Source: Pseudomonadota bacterium
GTDB taxonomy: Bacteria > Pseudomonadota > Gammaproteobacteria > Steroidobacterales > GCA-2729495
DNA: 10,315 nt
Direction: 5' to 3'
NCBI GenBank assembly: GCA_030836925.1
Contig: JAUPLK010000032.1
Location: 1-10,315 of the forward strand
The position numbers were made by a program, and so were the translations under genes. Positions 7,444-10,315 of this stretch are shown in pieces; positions within the stretch are counted from its first letter, which is position 1; each line of letters begins with the position of its first letter. Below the pieces are notes generated by a model. That model made no database searches. It saw nothing but the letters and a program-made list of their open reading frames with translations, and was not told the DNA's origin.

Positions 7444-9879
7444 CTAGAATGCGCCACCGATCGAGAACTGGAAACGCTCGGTGCTGTCACTGTACCCCGG
7501 AAAGGGGTTGGAGTCGGCATCCAGCGGGAAAGCATAACTGAAACGGAACAAACCCAGCGGCGCAAGCCACTGGGCGGCGATCCCGTAGGACCTCTTCAGA
7601 TCACCCGCATCGAAACCATAATCGATGCGCTGGCCATTCCCGTTCTGCGAACCAAGCTGGTCGTAAAAAACGACGTCGCCAACCGAGAAGACATTGCCGA
7701 TGTCAAAGAACAGTGTAAAGCGCGATTTGGCCTCCCACTTTTCCGGAATCGGCAGCAGCAGCTCGATCTGGCCTGCCGTCAACAAGTCACCGCCATACGG
7801 ATTGCCGTTGGTATCCTTCGGCCCCAGGTCGTTTTCACGGTAGCCGCGTACCGTATCCGGACCGCCCGCAAAGTAGTTGCGGTACGGCGGTAATGAGGTG
7901 GTATCGCCCAGCGCGGCGCCATAACCAACGTCGGCACTGAACAGGAAGGTCGCCCAGCGGTTGACCGGCAGGTATTGCTGGTAGTTGTAGTTGATCGTGT
8001 AGTACTCGACGTCGCTGCCCGGAACGGTGACGTTGCCGGTGAGCCGGTGCCGCGCGCCACGGTCGGCAAACAGGCCGCGGTTGCGGGTGTCATAGACCCA
8101 GCCGGCCAGCATCTCGACGGTATCGAATTTGGTTTCATAGATGGCGCCGCCCGGCACGATGGTTGTCGAACTGTCGCCGTTGTTGCGCACCCACGCCTGG
8201 GCCTGCTCGGTCTGGAAACTGTCGCTCAGCAGTTCCGAACTCTGCAGCGTTCCACCAAAGATGAGGCGCTGATATTCGGTGACCGGATAACTGTATTCGG
8301 CCGATACCGAAAAAGTCTTGGTCGAAAAATCGGAGGCATCCGAAGTGAACTGGGTGATATCCCGATAGGCCAGGCTGATCGTGCGACTGACCTCGTTGAT
8401 CGTGGTGTAGGGGTCGGTGTAGGAAATACCGTAAACGGTGCGGTACTGCCCCGTGTTGATATCGGCCTGAACCCGGTTGCCGCTGCCCATGAAGTTGGTA
8501 TGCACGAAATTCCCGTTGAAGATCAGTTTCTGTGACTGGGAATAACCGACACCACCACCAAACTGCCCGGGCAGGCCTTCCTTGATATCGAAGTCAAGAT
8601 CGACGAGATCCGGAGTGCCCGGCACGGGGTTGGTGGTCTCTTCGACCTTTTCGATATAGGGCAGGCGCTGCAGACGGATCTTCGAACGCTCCAGGCGACT
8701 GTTCGACAGATAGCCGTTTTCGAGCTGCCGCACCTCACGCCGCAGCACATCGTCGTTGATGGACGACGTGCCGTTGAAATTCACCCGACGCACGTAGACG
8801 CGGCTCTTCGGCTCCACATAGAGCGTGATCGCCGCCGTCTTGGCCTCGCGGTCGAGTTCCGGCACCGGATCGACCGTGGCAAACGCATAGCCCTCTTCGC
8901 TCAACCGGAGACGGATCAGGTCTGCGCTCTGCGTGATCAACTGCTGCGAATAGCTTTGTCCGGGCTTGACCACGACGAATGGGTTGAGCTGCCGCTCCGT
9001 CAAGACCAGATCGCCAGCAAGGCGCACATCGCTGATCCGGTAACGATCACCCTCAAGCAGGTTGATCGTGACGAATATGTCCCGCTTGTCGGGAGAAATC
9101 GCCACCTGGGTGGACTCGATGTTGAAATCGGCAAAGCCGCGGTCCATGTAGTACGAACGCAGGGTCTCCAGATCACCGGACAGCGCTTCACGCGAATAGC
9201 GGTCGTCCTGCCTGATGAATGACAGCCAGGTCGGCGTTTTCAGTTCGAAGCGCTCCAGAATCTCTTCATCGCTGAAGCTGCTGTTGCCCACCAGATTGAT
9301 CTGCCGGATCCGGGCACGGTCGCCCTCCTTGATCGTGATGGCGATCGCCACCTTGTTGTCCGGGAGCGATTCCACCGCCGCCGTGACGTTCGCCGCATAC
9401 TTGCCGCGGCTGAAATACTGGTCGATCAGCGACTGCTCGACCTCATCGAGAACGGATTGATTGAAGATGCGTCCCTGCTTCAGGCCGATCCTGGCCAGCG
9501 GTTCCTGCAGGTCTTCGGTCTTGATGTCCTTGTTGCCGGTGATCGAGAAACTGGCGATCGATGGACGTTCGGACACGACGATGATCAGGCTGCCGCTCTC
9601 CCAGCGGATTTCGACATCACGGAAGAATCCCGTGCCATATATGGCCCGGATCGCCTCCTGGATCCGGCCCTGATCGATGCGATCACCGATGTTCACTGGC
9701 AAATAGTTGAATACCGTACCTTCGGCGATCCGCTGCAGTCCCTCGACGCGGATATTGCGCACGAGCAGTTTATCCGCATCGGGTGGCTCAACCTGGCTGT
9801 GTCCGGCAGTCGCCAGCATCAGCAACATCGCTGCAAGCAGCGCGCGCGCAAATCGGGAACCCGGCAACAACAGACCCAT
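7444..9879 (-). CDS. bamA: Outer membrane protein assembly factor BamA (Omp85 family)
   Basis: Core of the BAM complex, which folds and inserts beta-barrel proteins into the outer membrane. The product has 811 residues from the ATG at 9879 (812 from the adjacent GTG; E. coli 810). A signal peptide with hydrophobic core ALLAAMLLMLATAG ends near GHSQ (about residue 29). Five POTRA domains follow at roughly 38-435; repeated cues are VRNIRVEGLQRI, IASFSITGNKDI, IRQINLVGNSSF, RISDVRLAG and VYVRRVNFNGTS. The 16-strand barrel fills the remainder, starting near GQFGGGVGYSQS. The L6 lid motif reads TVRGYRENDLGPKD, with Tyr where VRGF is usual. The protein ends in FQFSIGGAF, an aromatic C-terminal beta-signal. 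A GAG core 6 nt before the ATG slightly favours that start. The rseP stop lies just 7 nt upstream, so the two genes are surely co-transcribed. Confidence 0.98.
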   Translation of the reverse strand: MGLLLPGSRFARALLAAMLLMLATAGHSQVEPPDADKLLVRNIRVEGLQRIAEGTVFNYLPVNIGDRIDQGRIQEAIRAIYGTGFFRDVEIRWESGSLIIVVSERPSIASFSITGNKDIKTEDLQEPLARIGLKQGRIFNQSVLDEVEQSLIDQYFSRGKYAANVTAAVESLPDNKVAIAITIKEGDRARIRQINLVGNSSFSDEEILERFELKTPTWLSFIRQDDRYSREALSGDLETLRSYYMDRGFADFNIESTQVAISPDKRDIFVTINLLEGDRYRISDVRLAGDLVLTERQLNPFVVVKPGQSYSQQLITQSADLIRLRLSEEGYAFATVDPVPELDREAKTAAITLYVEPKSRVYVRRVNFNGTSSINDDVLRREVRQLENGYLSNSRLERSKIRLQRLPYIEKVEETTNPVPGTPDLVDLDFDIKEGLPGQFGGGVGYSQSQKLIFNGNFVHTNFMGSGNRVQADINTGQYRTVYGISYTDPYTTINEVSRTISLAYRDITQFTSDASDFSTKTFSVSAEYSYPVTEYQRLIFGGTLQSSELLSDSFQTEQAQAWVRNNGDSSTTIVPGGAIYETKFDTVEMLAGWVYDTRNRGLFADRGARHRLTGNVTVPGSDVEYYTINYNYQQYLPVNRWATFLFSADVGYGAALGDTTSLPPYRNYFAGGPDTVRGYRENDLGPKDTNGNPYGGDLLTAGQIELLLPIPEKWEAKSRFTLFFDIGNVFSVGDVVFYDQLGSQNGNGQRIDYGFDAGDLKRSYGIAAQWLAPLGLFRFSYAFPLDADSNPFPGYSDSTERFQFSIGGAF

Positions 9880-9886
9880 CACTGAC

Positions 9887-10315
9887 TCAGCCGAGTAATC
9901 TGGAAATATCGTTGTAGAACGCGAAACTCATCAGGAGCAGCAGCAATCCGAGACCCACCTGCTGCCCGATCATCTGCGCACGTTCAGACAAGGGACTGCC
10001 TTTCAGCTGCTCGGCCAGGGTATAGACGATCTGCCCGCCATCGAGCATCGGCACGGGCAGCAGATTGAGTACACCGAGACTGATGCTGACCACCGCAAGA
10101 AAACCCAGAAATGCCGAAACCCCGATGCTCGCACTATAGCCCGCATACTGGGCGATATTGATCGGGCCACTGATATTCTTCACCGAAACATCGCCGACCA
10201 GCATCCGCCAGATCATGCGCAGAGTCAGCGCGCTCATCTCCCAGGTGCGGACAGCTGCCCGCTGCACGGCGTTGGCCAGCGTATAACGCTCTTCAGCACG
10301 CATGTCGTCGAACTC
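9887..10315 (-). CDS. rseP: Site-2 intramembrane zinc metalloprotease RseP, C-terminal part
   Basis: Only the last 142 residues are present; the N-terminal HExxH helix and most or all of the PDZ domains lie beyond the right edge. RseP makes the second, intramembrane cut in the anti-sigma factor RseA and so releases sigma-E; it also clears signal-peptide remnants. The fragment shows a helical stretch, then DVSVKNISGPINIAQYAG, matching the LSGPISIAKGAG region of E. coli RseP. A membrane segment (about 65-85 of the fragment) runs into NLLPVPMLDGGQIVY, which carries the Asp (LDGG, codon at 10040-10042) serving as third zinc ligand. A last membrane helix (VGLGLLLLLMSFAFYND) ends in SRLLG. The usual LDGGH reads LDGGQ here. 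The frame is open through the edge, so the in-frame Met at 10303 is internal, not the start. Confidence 0.95.
   Translation of the reverse strand, partial: EFDDMRAEERYTLANAVQRAAVRTWEMSALTLRMIWRMLVGDVSVKNISGPINIAQYAGYSASIGVSAFLGFLAVVSISLGVLNLLPVPMLDGGQIVYTLAEQLKGSPLSERAQMIGQQVGLGLLLLLMSFAFYNDISRLLG

Noticed and set aside
1..10315. Signs of mobile elements, CRISPR, tRNA or a novel accessory system
   Set aside because: The window is almost wholly coding for recognised housekeeping genes on one strand, with no direct repeats, transposase motifs, tRNA-like structures or genes of unusual composition seen.

Overview
The window is a compact minus-strand gene cluster from a GC-rich Gram-negative bacterium. 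The order, read right to left, is rseP (C-terminal part) > bamA > skp > lpxD > lpxA > lpxB > rnhB > dnaE (partial). This is the envelope-biogenesis / lipid A cluster typical of Gammaproteobacteria. The protein signatures fit that class: an E. coli-sized BamA, an LpxD whose His239 has the E. coli number, and a DnaE with D401/D403 at E. coli numbering. I cannot name a genus; a non-enteric, high-GC gammaproteobacterium is the best reading.

Layout. Positions 10315-9887 hold the end of the site-2 protease RseP. Positions 9879-7444 hold the outer-membrane assembly protein BamA. After a 71-nt gap with a clear Shine-Dalgarno site comes the periplasmic chaperone Skp (7372-6830). LpxD (6793-5762), LpxA (5765-4989) and LpxB (4980-3835) follow almost without spacing. 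A 67-nt gap with an inverted repeat and a TATAAT hexamer precedes RNase HII (3767-3147), which overlaps dnaE (3150 to the left edge) by four bases. All genes lie on one strand and nearly every base is coding. No RNA gene, mobile element, CRISPR array or long non-coding stretch was seen.

How the genes work together. LpxA adds the first 3-hydroxyacyl chain to UDP-GlcNAc, LpxD adds the second acyl chain after deacetylation by LpxC (not in the window), and LpxB joins two sugars into the lipid A disaccharide. Skp carries unfolded outer-membrane proteins to the BAM machine, whose core is BamA. RseP is the intramembrane protease of the sigma-E envelope-stress pathway that monitors this process. RnhB and DnaE serve DNA maintenance and replication and are traditional passengers at the downstream end of the cluster.

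The most notable feature is an absence: fabZ, which normally sits between lpxD and lpxA, is missing, and the two lpx genes are fused head-to-tail through a GTGA stop/start overlap. Otherwise this is an ordinary housekeeping region, and I see no sign of a previously undescribed system.
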